Shown: positions 35,829 to 45,115, counted from the first letter of the stretch. The stretch is 64,000 bases of DNA from Noviherbaspirillum autotrophicum (GCF_000818395.1 NZ_JWJG01000028.1:4914615-4978614); one strand, 5' to 3'. The notes: generated by a model from the letters alone, not told the origin. Program-made: numbers and translations.

Positions 35829-36713
35829 CTATGCAATCGCCGTTTCGGCCGACGCAAGGCCCAGCATGCGCCGCGCCTCGTCGACATTCGCGACTTCCCG
35901 CCCGGCGTTGCGCGCGCATTGCACCAGCGCTTCGACCAGTTGCGCATTCGAACTCGCCTTGCTGCCATCGGGCAGATAGAACGTGTCTTCCAGGCCGGTG
36001 CGCAAGTGCCCGCCCAGGTCGGCGGCGCGCTGGTGCAGCGGCCAGATATTGGCACGCCCGATGGCCGTCACCTGCCAGGCGCCGTCGCGCGGAATCAGGC
36101 CGGTCAGCACCGGCAGCAGCACGGGATCGGCCGGCATGCCCGACTCCACGCCCATGACGAAGTTGTAGTGCGCCGGTCCCGGATACATGCCGGTTTTCAC
36201 GTACATGTCGACGCAGCGCACGATACCCACATCAAAACATTCGAATTCGGGCAAGGTGCCGGTGTCGCGCATCGCCGCCAGGAAGGCATCGATTTTCTTG
36301 ACCGGATTATCGAACAGCATCGGCGGCCAGGCCCACGTCCCGGCGGAAGTGACCTTCAGATAGTTCAGCGAGCCCGCGTTGCAGGCCGCGATCTCGGGAC
36401 GGATGGCGCGCATGCAGGCCAGCGGCCCCTCGATGTCGGGGCCGACCACCCCGGTGGACTGGTTGAAGATCACGCCCGGGCAGGCTTCGCGGATCGCCTG
36501 CGCGATATCGCTGGCGACCTGCGGCTCCCACGACGGCAGGCGGCCCATGCCCGGCTGCTGGCTGCGGAAATGCACATGCATGACGGTGGCGCCGGCGTCG
36601 AAGGCCGCCTTCGCTTCGCGCGCCAACTGTTCCGGCGTGACCGGCACCGGATGCTGGGCAGGGTCGGTCAGCACGCCGGTCAGCGCGCAGGTGATGATCG
36701 CTTTCTGGTTCAT
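35829..36713 (-). CDS. beta-keto acid cleavage enzyme (BKACE, DUF849)
   Basis: A 294-residue zinc enzyme of the DUF849 family, which converts a beta-keto acid and acetyl-CoA to acetoacetate and a new acyl-CoA. The metal-binding HVHFR (HxH) follows the first strand KAIITCALTGVLTDP; other family blocks are ECFDVGIVRCVDMY, YNFVMGVESGMP and GGHLRTGLEDTFYLPDG. The exact keto acid cannot be told. ATG at 36711-36713 has AAGGA upstream. It is divergent from the acyl-CoA operon with two operator-like sequences between them, so it is regulated together with it. Confidence 0.9.
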   Translation of the reverse strand: MNQKAIITCALTGVLTDPAQHPVPVTPEQLAREAKAAFDAGATVMHVHFRSQQPGMGRLPSWEPQVASDIAQAIREACPGVIFNQSTGVVGPDIEGPLACMRAIRPEIAACNAGSLNYLKVTSAGTWAWPPMLFDNPVKKIDAFLAAMRDTGTLPEFECFDVGIVRCVDMYVKTGMYPGPAHYNFVMGVESGMPADPVLLPVLTGLIPRDGAWQVTAIGRANIWPLHQRAADLGGHLRTGLEDTFYLPDGSKASSNAQLVEALVQCARNAGREVANVDEARRMLGLASAETAIA

Positions 36714-36765
36714 GTCGTTCCTTTCTGAAGACTGCGGGCACGCTGCCCGGCCTGCGCCCATATTA

Positions 36766-36785
36766 ATTCAATCGCTTGCTTGAAT
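36766..36785 (-). promoter_or_regulatory. TetR-type operator upstream of BKACE (site 1)
   Basis: ATTCAATCGCTTGCTTGAAT is an inverted repeat with 6-nt perfect arms. On the minus strand the region reads AAGCAAGCGATTGAATTAAT, which matches site 3 before the acyl-CoA ligase gene at 18 of 20 positions. It lies 53 nt ahead of the BKACE start. A second AATCGCTT copy follows at 36789-36796, 19 nt from the first. Confidence 0.7.
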
Positions 36786-36909
36786 ACTAATCGCTTCATC
36801 AATTCGCTGCAATGATTGTTTTTCCTCAATGTCGGGACAGGCGGCAAGGGTTGACGTACATCACAAGTCGTCGATTGCCTTGAAAATTTTTTCATCCGCG
36901 CCTTTATTC

Positions 36910-36925
36910 AATCAAGCGATTGATT
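36910..36925 (+). promoter_or_regulatory. TetR-type operator upstream of the acyl-CoA operon (site 2)
   Basis: AATCAAGCGATTGATT is a 16-nt palindrome (arms AATCAA/TTGATT). It occupies the spacer between a weak TTTATT (36903-36908) and TATTAT (36926-36931), 88 nt ahead of the enoyl-CoA hydratase start, a position suited to repression. CAAGCGATTGATTTATT (36913-36929) is identical over 17 nt to site 3 at 46930-46946. Confidence 0.72.
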
Positions 36926-37012
36926 TATTATCCGTTCATCGCCCGGCTGTCGTACCGATGTTTGACCGGCGCCGGCGAAGCTCGATCGAAACCACATCGC
37001 ACGGAGGAATGC

Positions 37013-37780
37013 ATGAGCGACGACTTGTTGGTGGAAGTACGCGGGAGCGTGATGTGGCTGACCATCCACCGCCCGGAGCGGCGCAATGCCATTAATGCCG
37101 CCGTGCTTTCCGGCATCCGGCAGGCGCTGGAAGATGCCGGCCGCAACAGGCAGCTGCGCGCCATCGTCCTCACCGGCGCCGGCGAGAACGCGTTCTGTTC
37201 CGGCGCCGACCTGCGCGAGCCGTCTTTCCGCTTCGACTATGCGCAACCCTATCAGTGGCTGGCCGACTTGCTGCGCGCCGCGCGCCGCTGCGTGACCCCG
37301 ATCATCGCCCGCGTCAACGGCGCCTGCCTGGCCGGCGGCATGGGCTTGCTGGCGATGTGCGACATGGCCGTGGCCAGCCGCGCGGCCGTGTTCGGGCTGC
37401 CGGAAGTGAAGGTGGGGGTGTTTCCAGCGCAGGTGCTGTCGGTGCTGCAGCACCAGCTGCCGCGCCGCGTGCTGACCGAGATGTGCATCACCGGCGCGAC
37501 CATCGATGCCGAACAGGCGCTGGCATACGGGCTGGTGAACCACCTGGCCGACGGCGACCTCGATGCGAAGCTCGACTGGCTGCTGGGGCGCCTGCTGGAC
37601 AAGTCGCCGTCGGCGATCCGCCGCGCGCTGTACACGATGAAGCAGATCGAGGCGCTTCCGTTCGAGGCCTCGATCGCATTTACCGAAAGCCAGATCGGAC
37701 TGGCGGCGCTGACCGAGGATTGCCGCGAGGGGCTGTCCGCGTTCATCGAAAAGCGCCAGCCGAACTGGACCGGACAATAG
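37013..37780 (+). CDS. enoyl-CoA hydratase/isomerase family protein
   Basis: A 255-residue crotonase-fold protein. The oxyanion-hole block is FCSGADLRE and the second is NGACLAGGMGLLAMCDMAVAS; LPEVKVGVFP and QALAYGLVNHL are family blocks. The first catalytic Glu position lies in GGMGLLAMCD (Met/Gly variants), and the second in PEVKVGVFPA where E is present. It hydrates or isomerises an unsaturated acyl-CoA, possibly a methylglutaconyl-type product of the carboxylase. ATG 37013 has GGAGG 5 nt upstream. First gene of the six-gene operon. Confidence 0.88.
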   Translation: MSDDLLVEVRGSVMWLTIHRPERRNAINAAVLSGIRQALEDAGRNRQLRAIVLTGAGENAFCSGADLREPSFRFDYAQPYQWLADLLRAARRCVTPIIARVNGACLAGGMGLLAMCDMAVASRAAVFGLPEVKVGVFPAQVLSVLQHQLPRRVLTEMCITGATIDAEQALAYGLVNHLADGDLDAKLDWLLGRLLDKSPSAIRRALYTMKQIEALPFEASIAFTESQIGLAALTEDCREGLSAFIEKRQPNWTGQ

Positions 37781-37810
37781 AACGGCCGCCACCAGGCCAG
37801 GGAGGAACGC

Positions 37811-38965
37811 ATGTATCAAGCCTTGCCGCCGTCGCGGCACTTCAATGAAGAGCACCAGGCGCTGCGCGAAACGGTGCGCCGCTTCGTCGACCGGGAGCTG
37901 CTGCCGCATGTCGATGCCTGGGAAGAGGCGGGCGAATTCCCGCGCGCCTTGTACGGCCGCGCCGCCGAGCTGGGCCTGCTCGGCCTCGGATTTCCGGAGC
38001 AGTTCGGCGGCACGCCGGGCACGCTGTTTCATGCGATGGCGGTGGTCGACGAACTGACGCGCACCGCCTGCGGCGGCCTGCTGGCATCGCTGTTCAGCCA
38101 CACCATCGGCGCGCCGCCCATCGTCGCCGGCGGCTCGTCTGCGCTGAAAGCGCGCGTGCTGCCGCAGATTTTGTCGGGCAAGAAGATCAGCGCGCTGGCC
38201 GTGACCGAGCCCGGCGGCGGCTCGGACGTGGCGAACCTCGCATTGCGCGCCGAGCGCGACGGCGAATACTACGTCCTCAACGGCAGCAAGACCTTCATCA
38301 CCTCCGGCATGCGCGCCGATTACCTCACCGTCGCGGCGCGCACCGGCGGGCCGGGCGCCGCCGGCGTGTCGGCCTTGCTGGTCGAAGGCGACACGCCGGG
38401 CCTGACCCGCACGCCGCTGAAAAAGATGGGCTGGTGGTGCTCCGACACCGCGCAACTGCACTTCGACAATTGCCGGGTGCCGGTCGCCAACCTGCTGGGC
38501 CAGGAAAACGCCGCCTTTCCGCTGCTGATGCTGAACTTTAACCGCGAACGGCTTTCGCTCGCGTGGCAAGCCTATGGGTTCGCGCGGGTCTGCCTAGACG
38601 AGGCATCGGACTGGGCCGGCGCGCGCACCACCTTCGGCAAGCGCCTGGTCGGGCATCAGGTGGTGCGGCACAAGCTGGTGGAGATGGCCACGCGCATCGA
38701 AGCCACGCGCGCCCTGATCGAGGACATGACGCACCGTATCGAATGCAACGAGGCGCCGATTGCGCAAATCTGCATGCTCAAGAACTTCGCCGCGCAAACC
38801 ATGCAGTTCTGCGCCGACAACGCGGTGCAGCTGCTCGGCGGCATGGGTTTCATGCGCGGCACCAAATCCGAGCGCATCTACCGCGAAGTAAAGGTCAACA
38901 TGATCGGCGGCGGCGCCGAGGACGTGCTCAACGAGCTGGCCGCGCGCCAGCTCGGATGGGCCTGA
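37811..38965 (+). CDS. acyl-CoA dehydrogenase
   Basis: A 384-residue FAD enzyme of the acyl-CoA dehydrogenase superfamily with N-terminal helices, the middle beta part (ISALAVTEPGGGSDVANL, YVLNGSKTFITSGMRADY) and the C-terminal helical part (RTTFGKRLVGHQVVRHKL, AVQLLGGMGFMRGTKSERIYREVKVNMIGGGAEDVL). It introduces a 2,3-double bond in an acyl-CoA. A GGAGGA site 4 nt before the ATG shows strong translation. Second of two dehydrogenases in the operon, perhaps for different steps. Confidence 0.9.
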   Translation: MYQALPPSRHFNEEHQALRETVRRFVDRELLPHVDAWEEAGEFPRALYGRAAELGLLGLGFPEQFGGTPGTLFHAMAVVDELTRTACGGLLASLFSHTIGAPPIVAGGSSALKARVLPQILSGKKISALAVTEPGGGSDVANLALRAERDGEYYVLNGSKTFITSGMRADYLTVAARTGGPGAAGVSALLVEGDTPGLTRTPLKKMGWWCSDTAQLHFDNCRVPVANLLGQENAAFPLLMLNFNRERLSLAWQAYGFARVCLDEASDWAGARTTFGKRLVGHQVVRHKLVEMATRIEATRALIEDMTHRIECNEAPIAQICMLKNFAAQTMQFCADNAVQLLGGMGFMRGTKSERIYREVKVNMIGGGAEDVLNELAARQLGWA

Positions 38966-38988
38966 AAACCAGCACAAGGAGAGGCACC

Positions 38989-39861
38989 ATGTATCGCTCG
39001 ATTTTTCGCCCCGGCCTGTTTGCCGAAAAGGTCGTGATCGTCACCGGCGGCGGCAGCGGCATCGGACGCTGCACCGCGCACGAGCTGGCGGCTCTGGGCG
39101 CCACCGTCGCCCTGGTCGGGCGCACGCCGGAAAAGCTCGCCGCAGTCGCTGCCGAAATCGCCGACAGCGGCGGCCTCGCCCAGGCCTATCCCTGCAATAT
39201 CCGCGAAGAAGAAGCGGTACAGTCGCTCATCGCGCAGATCGTCTCGGCCCACGGCAGGATCGATGCGCTCGTCAACAACGCCGGCGGCCAGTTCCCGGCG
39301 CTCCTGAAGGATATCTCGCGCAAGGGCTGGGAAGCGGTGGTGCAGACCAACCTGACCGGCGGCTTCCTGATGGCGCGCGAATGCCTGAACCAGTCGATGC
39401 AAAAGCGCGGCGGCGCCATCGTCAACATGGTCGCCGACATGTGGGGCGGCATGCCCGGCATGGGCCATTCGGGCGCGGCGCGCGCCGGCATGATCAATTT
39501 CACCGAAACGGCCGCCTTCGAGTGGGCGAGGTACGGCGTGCGCGTCAACGCGGTCGCGCCCGGCTACGTCGCCTCTTCCGGGCTGGACGCCTATCCCCCG
39601 CAGATGCGCGAGATCATCCTGCAAGCTGGCAAGCAGGTGCCGCTGCAGCGCATGGCAACGGAATCGGAAATCTCGGCGGCCATCGTCTTCCTGCTGTCCG
39701 AAGCGGCATCCTTCGTCACCGGCGCCGTGCTGCGCGTGGATGGCGGCCGCCCCAATGTGCGGCTCGGCTTTCCGCTCGAATCCGAGCGCTCCACGCCTGC
39801 CTTCAGCGGTTTTCACCTGGCGCGCCAGCCGAAGGTGCTTGCCGAACGGGAGCCGGAATAA
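38989..39861 (+). CDS. SDR oxidoreductase, peroxisomal trans-2-enoyl-CoA reductase (PECR)-like
   Basis: A 290-residue Rossmann enzyme: VVIVTGGGSGIGR (cofactor), LVNNAGGQFPALL, then VADMWGGMPGMGHSGAARAGMINFTETAAFEWARYGVRVN. The usual YxxxK motif is replaced by HSGAARAGM, the arrangement of the PECR branch of 2,4-dienoyl/2-enoyl-CoA reductases, so it is likely an NAD(P)H enoyl-CoA or dienoyl-CoA reductase rather than an alcohol dehydrogenase. Its stop overlaps the start of the carboxyltransferase gene by 1 nt. A GGAGAGGCACC leader precedes ATG 38989. Confidence 0.85.
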   Translation: MYRSIFRPGLFAEKVVIVTGGGSGIGRCTAHELAALGATVALVGRTPEKLAAVAAEIADSGGLAQAYPCNIREEEAVQSLIAQIVSAHGRIDALVNNAGGQFPALLKDISRKGWEAVVQTNLTGGFLMARECLNQSMQKRGGAIVNMVADMWGGMPGMGHSGAARAGMINFTETAAFEWARYGVRVNAVAPGYVASSGLDAYPPQMREIILQAGKQVPLQRMATESEISAAIVFLLSEAASFVTGAVLRVDGGRPNVRLGFPLESERSTPAFSGFHLARQPKVLAEREPE

Positions 39862-41480
39862 TGCCCGCCATCGCCTCGCGCATCGTCCCGCAAAGCGAGA
39901 CATTCCAGAAAAACCGCGCCGCGTTGCTGGAGCAGGTGGAACAGCTGCGCGCGCTGGAACGCCGCACGCGCGACAAGTCGGCGGCCTCACGCGAACGCTT
40001 TGAAAAGAAGGGAAAGCTGCTGCCGCGCGACCGGCTCGGCCGCCTGCTCGACCCCGGCGCGCCCTTTCTCGAACTGTCGACGCTGGCCGGCTTCTGCCTC
40101 GACAAGACCGATCCCGCGAAATCGATCCCCGGCGGCGGCGTGGTCATCGGCATCGGCTATGTGAGCGGCGTGCGCGCCATGATCGCGGTGGATGACGCCG
40201 GCATCGATGCCGGCGCGGTGCAGCCGATGGGCGTGGAAAAATTTCAGCGCGCGCAGCAGATCGCGCTGAGCCAGAAGCTGCCCTTCATCCATCTGGTGGA
40301 AAGCGCCGGGGCCAACCTGCTCAACTACAAGGTGGAAACCTTCGTGCTGGGCGGCAGCGGCTTTTACTGGCTGGCGCGCCTGTCGGCGGCCGGCTTGCCA
40401 GTGCTGACCGTGGTGCACGGCCCGAGCACCGCCGGCGGCGCCTACATGCCGGGCCTGTCCGACTATGTGATCATGGTGCGCAACCAGGGCCGCGCCTTCC
40501 TGGCCGGTCCGCCCTTGCTGATGGCCGCCACCGGCGAAGTGGCGACCGAGGAAGAATTGGGTGGCGCCGAGATGCACGCCGCCACCTCGGGCCTGGCCGA
40601 ATACCTGGCCGAAGACGACGCCGATGCCTTGCGCATCGCGCGCGAGCTGATGGCGTCGCTCGACTGGAACCGCGACCTGCCGCCGCACGTTCGCGATTAC
40701 GCGCCGCCGCGCCACGACGCCGAGGAATTGCTCGGCATCGCCTCGACCGACCACAAGAAGCCGCTCGACATGCGCGAAGTCATCGCGCGCATCGTCGACG
40801 ATTCGGACTTCCTTGAATTCAAGCCGGACTACGGTCCCGCAACGCTCACCGGCCATGCGGCGATCTGTGGCATGCGGGTCGGCATCATCAGCAACAACGG
40901 CCCGCTCGACCCGGCCGGCGCCAACAAGGTCACCCACTTCATCCAGGCTTGCTGCCAGTCGGGCACGCCGCTGCTTTACCTGCAAAACACCACCGGCTTC
41001 ATCGTCGGCAAGGCGTCCGAACAGGCCGGCATGATCAAGCATGGCTCGAAGATGATCCAGGCCATGTCCAATGCCGGCGTGCCGCGCATTACCGTGCACT
41101 GCGGCGCATCCTTCGGCGCCGGCAATTTCGGCATGTGCGGGCGCGGCTTCTTCCCCGACTTTTGCTTCACCTGGCCGAATGCGCGCACCGCGGTGATGGG
41201 CCCGGAACAGGCGGCCAACACGATGGCGATCGTGATGGAAGGCAGCATGCGCCGCAAGGGGCTCGAGGTGGACAAGAACTCGATCGACGCCATGCGCATG
41301 ATGGTGATCGACACCTTCGAGAAGCAGACCAGCGCGTCGCATATCTCGGCGCGCCTGCTGGACGACGGCGTGATCGACCCGCGCGACACGCGCCGCGTGC
41401 TGGCGGTGGCGCTGTCGGTATGCGAAGAAAGCCGCAAACGCGCACTGTGCCCGGTGCAGTTCGGCGTGGCGCGACCATAA
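39861..41480 (+). CDS. acyl-CoA carboxylase carboxyltransferase (beta) subunit
   Basis: A 539-residue carboxyltransferase of the propionyl/methylcrotonyl/geranyl-CoA carboxylase family. Two crotonase-like halves are visible: the N half with PFIHLVESAGANLL and GGAYMPGLSDYVIMV, and the C half with GIISNNGPLDPAGANKVTHF, LYLQNTTGFIVG and GAGNFGMCGRGFFPDF. It transfers CO2 from biotin to an acyl-CoA and works with the biotin carboxylase at 42731. Which acyl-CoA it accepts is not fixed; the MCC/GCC-like features suggest a 3-methyl-branched unsaturated acyl-CoA. Confidence 0.9.
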   Translation: MPAIASRIVPQSETFQKNRAALLEQVEQLRALERRTRDKSAASRERFEKKGKLLPRDRLGRLLDPGAPFLELSTLAGFCLDKTDPAKSIPGGGVVIGIGYVSGVRAMIAVDDAGIDAGAVQPMGVEKFQRAQQIALSQKLPFIHLVESAGANLLNYKVETFVLGGSGFYWLARLSAAGLPVLTVVHGPSTAGGAYMPGLSDYVIMVRNQGRAFLAGPPLLMAATGEVATEEELGGAEMHAATSGLAEYLAEDDADALRIARELMASLDWNRDLPPHVRDYAPPRHDAEELLGIASTDHKKPLDMREVIARIVDDSDFLEFKPDYGPATLTGHAAICGMRVGIISNNGPLDPAGANKVTHFIQACCQSGTPLLYLQNTTGFIVGKASEQAGMIKHGSKMIQAMSNAGVPRITVHCGASFGAGNFGMCGRGFFPDFCFTWPNARTAVMGPEQAANTMAIVMEGSMRRKGLEVDKNSIDAMRMMVIDTFEKQTSASHISARLLDDGVIDPRDTRRVLAVALSVCEESRKRALCPVQFGVARP

Positions 41481-41500
41481 ATCGATAACAGGAGACGGCA

Positions 41501-42667
41501 ATGCAATTCACCCACGAACACAATGAACTGAAGCGCAACCTGAAACGCTTCATCGACAACGAGATCAACCCGTTTGTCGACGAATGGGAGGAAGCCGAAA
41601 TCTTCCCGGCCAAGGAGCTTTTCCGCAAGATGGGCCAGCAGGGCTTTCTCGGCGTGTCCAAGCCGGCCGAGTATGGCGGCCTGGCGCTCGACTATTCGTA
41701 TTCCGTTGCCATGGCAGAAACGCTCGGCCACATCAAGTGTGGCGGCGTGCCGATGGCCATCGGCGTGCAGACCGACATGGCCACGCCGGCGCTGGCGCGC
41801 TTCGGCTCGGATGCGCTGCGCGCGGAATTTCTGGCGCCGGCCATTCAAGGCGAGATGGTGGCCTGCGTCGGCGTATCGGAGCCGGGTGCCGGCTCCGACG
41901 TGGCGTCGATTCGCACGACCGCGCGCAAGGATGGCGACGACTACGTCATCAACGGCAGCAAGATGTGGATCACCAACAGCCTGCAGGCCGACTGGATCTG
42001 CCTGCTGGCAAACACCTCCGACGGTGGGCGCTATTCCAACAAGTCGCTCATCGTCGTGCCGCTCAAGACGCGCGGCATTTCGGTGGCGAAGAAGATCAAG
42101 AAGATCGGCATGAATTCGTCCGACACCGGCTTGCTGTACTTCGACGAGGTGCGCGTGCCGCAGCGCTACCGCATCGGCGAGGAGGGACAGGGCTTCATCT
42201 ACCAGATGCTGCAGTTCCAGGAAGAGCGCATGTGGGGCGCGGCCAATGCGACGCAGGCGATGTTCAACTGCATCGACATGACGATCGAGTATGCGCGCGA
42301 ACGCAAGGTATTCGACATGCCGCTGATCGATAACCAGTGGGTGCATTTCAAGCTGGCCGAGCTGAAGACCGAGGTCGAATCCTTGCGCGCGCTGGTGTAC
42401 CGCGCCTGCGAGCTGTACATCGGCGGGCAGGACGTGACCGAGCTGGCGTCGATGGCGAAACTGAAGGCCGGGCGCCTGGCGCGCACCGTGCCCGATGCCT
42501 GCCTGCAGTTCTGGGGCGGCATGGGCTACACCTGGGAAAACCCGGTGTCGCGCTTCTATCGCGACGGCCGCCTGACGTCGATCGGCGGCGGCGCGGACGA
42601 GATCATGCTCGGCATCATCTCCAAATACATGGGGATTTTGCCGGGAAAGAAAAAGTCAGCGCAATAA
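41501..42667 (+). CDS. acyl-CoA dehydrogenase, AtuD-like
   Basis: A 388-residue dehydrogenase. Blocks: VACVGVSEPGAGSDVASIRT, YVINGSKMWITNS, FDMPLIDNQWVHFKLAEL and LQFWGGMGYTWENPVSRFYRDGRLTSIGGGADEIML. The overall look (short, with ERKVFDMPLIDNQ) reminds me of citronellyl-CoA dehydrogenases next to geranyl-CoA carboxylases, which agrees with the carboxylase genes flanking it. That substrate is inference. It sits between the two carboxylase subunit genes with 20-nt and 63-nt spacers. Confidence 0.88.
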   Translation: MQFTHEHNELKRNLKRFIDNEINPFVDEWEEAEIFPAKELFRKMGQQGFLGVSKPAEYGGLALDYSYSVAMAETLGHIKCGGVPMAIGVQTDMATPALARFGSDALRAEFLAPAIQGEMVACVGVSEPGAGSDVASIRTTARKDGDDYVINGSKMWITNSLQADWICLLANTSDGGRYSNKSLIVVPLKTRGISVAKKIKKIGMNSSDTGLLYFDEVRVPQRYRIGEEGQGFIYQMLQFQEERMWGAANATQAMFNCIDMTIEYARERKVFDMPLIDNQWVHFKLAELKTEVESLRALVYRACELYIGGQDVTELASMAKLKAGRLARTVPDACLQFWGGMGYTWENPVSRFYRDGRLTSIGGGADEIMLGIISKYMGILPGKKKSAQ

Positions 42668-42730
42668 CTGCATTAAGCGCATTCAGCGCCGCTCCCGCCG
42701 CTGCCCGTCGAAACCATTCGCGCACCTCCC

Positions 42731-44725
42731 ATGACTGACAAACGCATTCATTTGATGTTGATCGCCAACCGCGGCGAAATCGCGCTGCGCATCATGCGCA
42801 CCGCGCACCGCCTCGGCGTGCGCACGCTCGCCGTGTATTCCGATGCCGACCGTGGCGCGCCGCATGTGCGGGCAGCCGATCTCGCGCTGCCCATCGGCGC
42901 GGCGCAACCGGCGGCATCCTACCTGAACATCGCGGCGCTGGTTGAGGCGGCCCGGCGCGCGGGCGCCGATGCGGTCCATCCCGGCTACGGCTTTCTTGCC
43001 GAGAACGCCGATTTTGTGCGCGCCTGCACGGCTGCCGGCCTGGCCTTCGTCGGCCCTTCCGCCGACGCCATCGATGCGATGGGCAACAAGGCCGGCGCCA
43101 AGCGCCTGATGACGGACGCCGGCGTGCCGTGCGTGCCGGGCTACCAGGGCGCGGACCAGTCCGAGGCGCGCATGCAGGAAGAGGCGGCGCGCATCGGCTA
43201 CCCGGTGATGATCAAGGCGGCCGCCGGCGGCGGCGGGCGCGGCATGCGCCGCGTCGGGCACGCCGACGATTTCCTCGCAGCGCTGCGCTCGGCCCGCTCG
43301 GAAGCGGCGAACGCCTTCGGCAGCGACGAACTGATCCTGGAAAAAGCGATCATCGAGCCACGCCACATCGAAATCCAGGTATTTGCCGACATGCACGGCA
43401 ATGTTGTCCACTTGGGCGAACGCGACTGCTCGGTGCAGCGCCGCCATCAAAAGGTGATCGAAGAGTCGCCGTCGCCGGCGGTGAATCCGCAGTTGCGCGC
43501 GCGCATGGGCGAGGTGGCCGTCGCGGCGGCCAGGGCCATTGGCTACGTCGGCGCGGGCACCCTGGAATTCCTGCTCGACCGCGAAGGCAATTTCTATTTC
43601 ATGGAAATGAATACGCGGCTGCAGGTCGAGCACGCGGTAACGGAAGCGATCGCCGGAGTCGACCTGGTCGAGTGGCAGCTGCTGGTCGCGCAGGGCAGAC
43701 CACTGCCGCTGACGCAGCACGACATCGACCTGCGGCTGGCCGCCGGCGGCCACGCCATCGAGGTGCGGCTGTGCGCGGAAGACCCCGACGACAATTTTCT
43801 GCCGCAGAGCGGCACCGTCGCCTACTGGCGCGCGCCCTCGTCGCTGCGCTGCGACCATGCGCTGGAAAGCGGGCTGACGATCTCGCCCTATTACGACTCG
43901 ATGGTGGCCAAGCTGGTGGCGCACGGCAGCGACCGCGACGATGCGCTGCGCCGGCTCGCGTACGGATTGAACGAATGCGCGCTGCTCGGCGTGAAAAGCA
44001 ACCGCCAGTTCCTGGCGCGCTGCATCGCGCATCCGGCGTTTGCCGCCGGGTGTGCCACCACTGCCTTCATCGAAACGCATTTCCCGCCGCAACAGTACGC
44101 CGCTGCGCCCGCAGATCCGGCGACCCGACGCATTGCGGCAGCGGCGCTGGCGCTGCATCGCCGTGGTACCGGCGCGGCGCGCTATCCGGGCGAGCTGCAT
44201 GGCTGGTCCAGCAGCTGGCGCTATCCGCAGCTATGCCGCTTGCTGCTCGACGGCGAGGCGGTGGAACTGCATGTGACCACGCTGGAAAATCAGCGCTGGC
44301 ACGTTGCCGATGGCAGCGGCAGCAGCGAGATCGGCGTATCCGATGCGACCGCCAACGAAGCGACGTTTCATTTCGACGGCCAAACCTATCGGGTCTGCCA
44401 TGCGGGGGCGGGGGAAGACCTGTTCTTCGTGCTCGACGGCGTGGAGCATCGCGTCACCGACAACACCTATGCGCCTGCAAGGCGCGAGAGTGCCAGTGTC
44501 GCCAGCGGGCGCATCGGCGCGCCAATGAATGGGCAGGTGGTGTCGGTGCAGGTGCAGGAGGGCGAGGCGGTGAAGATCGGCCAGACGCTGCTTGTGATCG
44601 AGGCGATGAAGATGGAACATAGCGTCGTGGCGCCCCTCGACGGCACTGTGGCAGGCGTCTATGTCCAGGTCAGCGACCAGGTTGCGCCAGGGCGGATCTT
44701 GATCGAGCTTGCGGCGAATGCGTGA
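42731..44725 (+). CDS. acyl-CoA carboxylase biotin carboxylase/BCCP (alpha) subunit
   Basis: A 664-residue subunit: biotin carboxylase with LIANRGEIALRIMRTA, an ATP-grasp segment (YPVMIKAAAGGGGRGMRR), the active region EMNTRLQVEHAVTE and a C-terminal biotinyl domain with VIEAMKMEHSV, biotin on K627. It carboxylates its own biotin from bicarbonate and ATP; the CT gene is at 39861. Its length matches MccA/AtuF-type subunits. It ends the plus-strand operon, with hairpins following the stop. Confidence 0.92.
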   Translation: MTDKRIHLMLIANRGEIALRIMRTAHRLGVRTLAVYSDADRGAPHVRAADLALPIGAAQPAASYLNIAALVEAARRAGADAVHPGYGFLAENADFVRACTAAGLAFVGPSADAIDAMGNKAGAKRLMTDAGVPCVPGYQGADQSEARMQEEAARIGYPVMIKAAAGGGGRGMRRVGHADDFLAALRSARSEAANAFGSDELILEKAIIEPRHIEIQVFADMHGNVVHLGERDCSVQRRHQKVIEESPSPAVNPQLRARMGEVAVAAARAIGYVGAGTLEFLLDREGNFYFMEMNTRLQVEHAVTEAIAGVDLVEWQLLVAQGRPLPLTQHDIDLRLAAGGHAIEVRLCAEDPDDNFLPQSGTVAYWRAPSSLRCDHALESGLTISPYYDSMVAKLVAHGSDRDDALRRLAYGLNECALLGVKSNRQFLARCIAHPAFAAGCATTAFIETHFPPQQYAAAPADPATRRIAAAALALHRRGTGAARYPGELHGWSSSWRYPQLCRLLLDGEAVELHVTTLENQRWHVADGSGSSEIGVSDATANEATFHFDGQTYRVCHAGAGEDLFFVLDGVEHRVTDNTYAPARRESASVASGRIGAPMNGQVVSVQVQEGEAVKIGQTLLVIEAMKMEHSVVAPLDGTVAGVYVQVSDQVAPGRILIELAANA

Positions 44726-44735
44726 CGGCATAGCC

Positions 44736-44787
44736 TGACGGGCTTGCAAACCCGTCATGGCTCCCCGCCGCCACTGTAGCGGGGAGC
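44736..44787. terminator. double hairpin between convergent acyl-CoA genes
   Basis: A 7-bp stem TGACGGG/CCCGTCA (44736-44742 and 44751-44757) and a 9-bp stem GCTCCCCGC/GCGGGGAGC (44760-44768 and 44779-44787) fill the space between the biotin carboxylase stop and the SCP2 stop on the opposite strand. There is no long T run; likely a two-way transcription end. Confidence 0.55.
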
Positions 44788-44797
44788 GGAATGGCGT

Positions 44798-45115
44798 CTA
44801 TGCCAGCTTGCTGGTGTCAAACATGGTCTGCATGCGTTGCGCCAGCATCATGTCGCCTTCCACCTTCAGCTTGCCGCTCATGAAGGCGGAAATGCCGTTG
44901 AGCTCGCCTTTGAGCATGGCCATCAGATTATCGTCGGTCATCGTCAGCGCCACGTCGGGCGAAGGCGCCATGCCTTCGTGCGCGCTGCACTTGCCATCGT
45001 CGATGACGAGATACATCGGGTTCGATATCTTGTACTGGATGGTCGATTGCATGCCGTTCGCGGCGTTCGGATTGAGCGCTTGCGGCATCTTCTTGATCAG
45101 GTCGTTGACTGTCAT
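44798..45115 (-). CDS. SCP2 sterol/lipid-binding domain protein
   Basis: A 105-residue protein of the SCP2 fold (TIQYKISNPMYLVIDDGKCSAHEG, PDVALTMTDDNLMAMLKGELNGISAFMSGKLKVEGDMMLAQRM). It probably binds or delivers acyl-CoA or long-chain lipid to the pathway enzymes. The ATG at 45113-45115 has GGAGAC upstream. It follows the acyl-CoA ligase gene by 95 nt on the same strand, so it belongs to that transcription unit. Confidence 0.88.
   Translation of the reverse strand: MTVNDLIKKMPQALNPNAANGMQSTIQYKISNPMYLVIDDGKCSAHEGMAPSPDVALTMTDDNLMAMLKGELNGISAFMSGKLKVEGDMMLAQRMQTMFDTSKLA

Noticed and set aside
36908-38569. Minus-strand frame of 553 residues over the hydratase and dehydrogenase genes
   Set aside because: Antisense shadow, lacks family motifs and would cover operator site 2.
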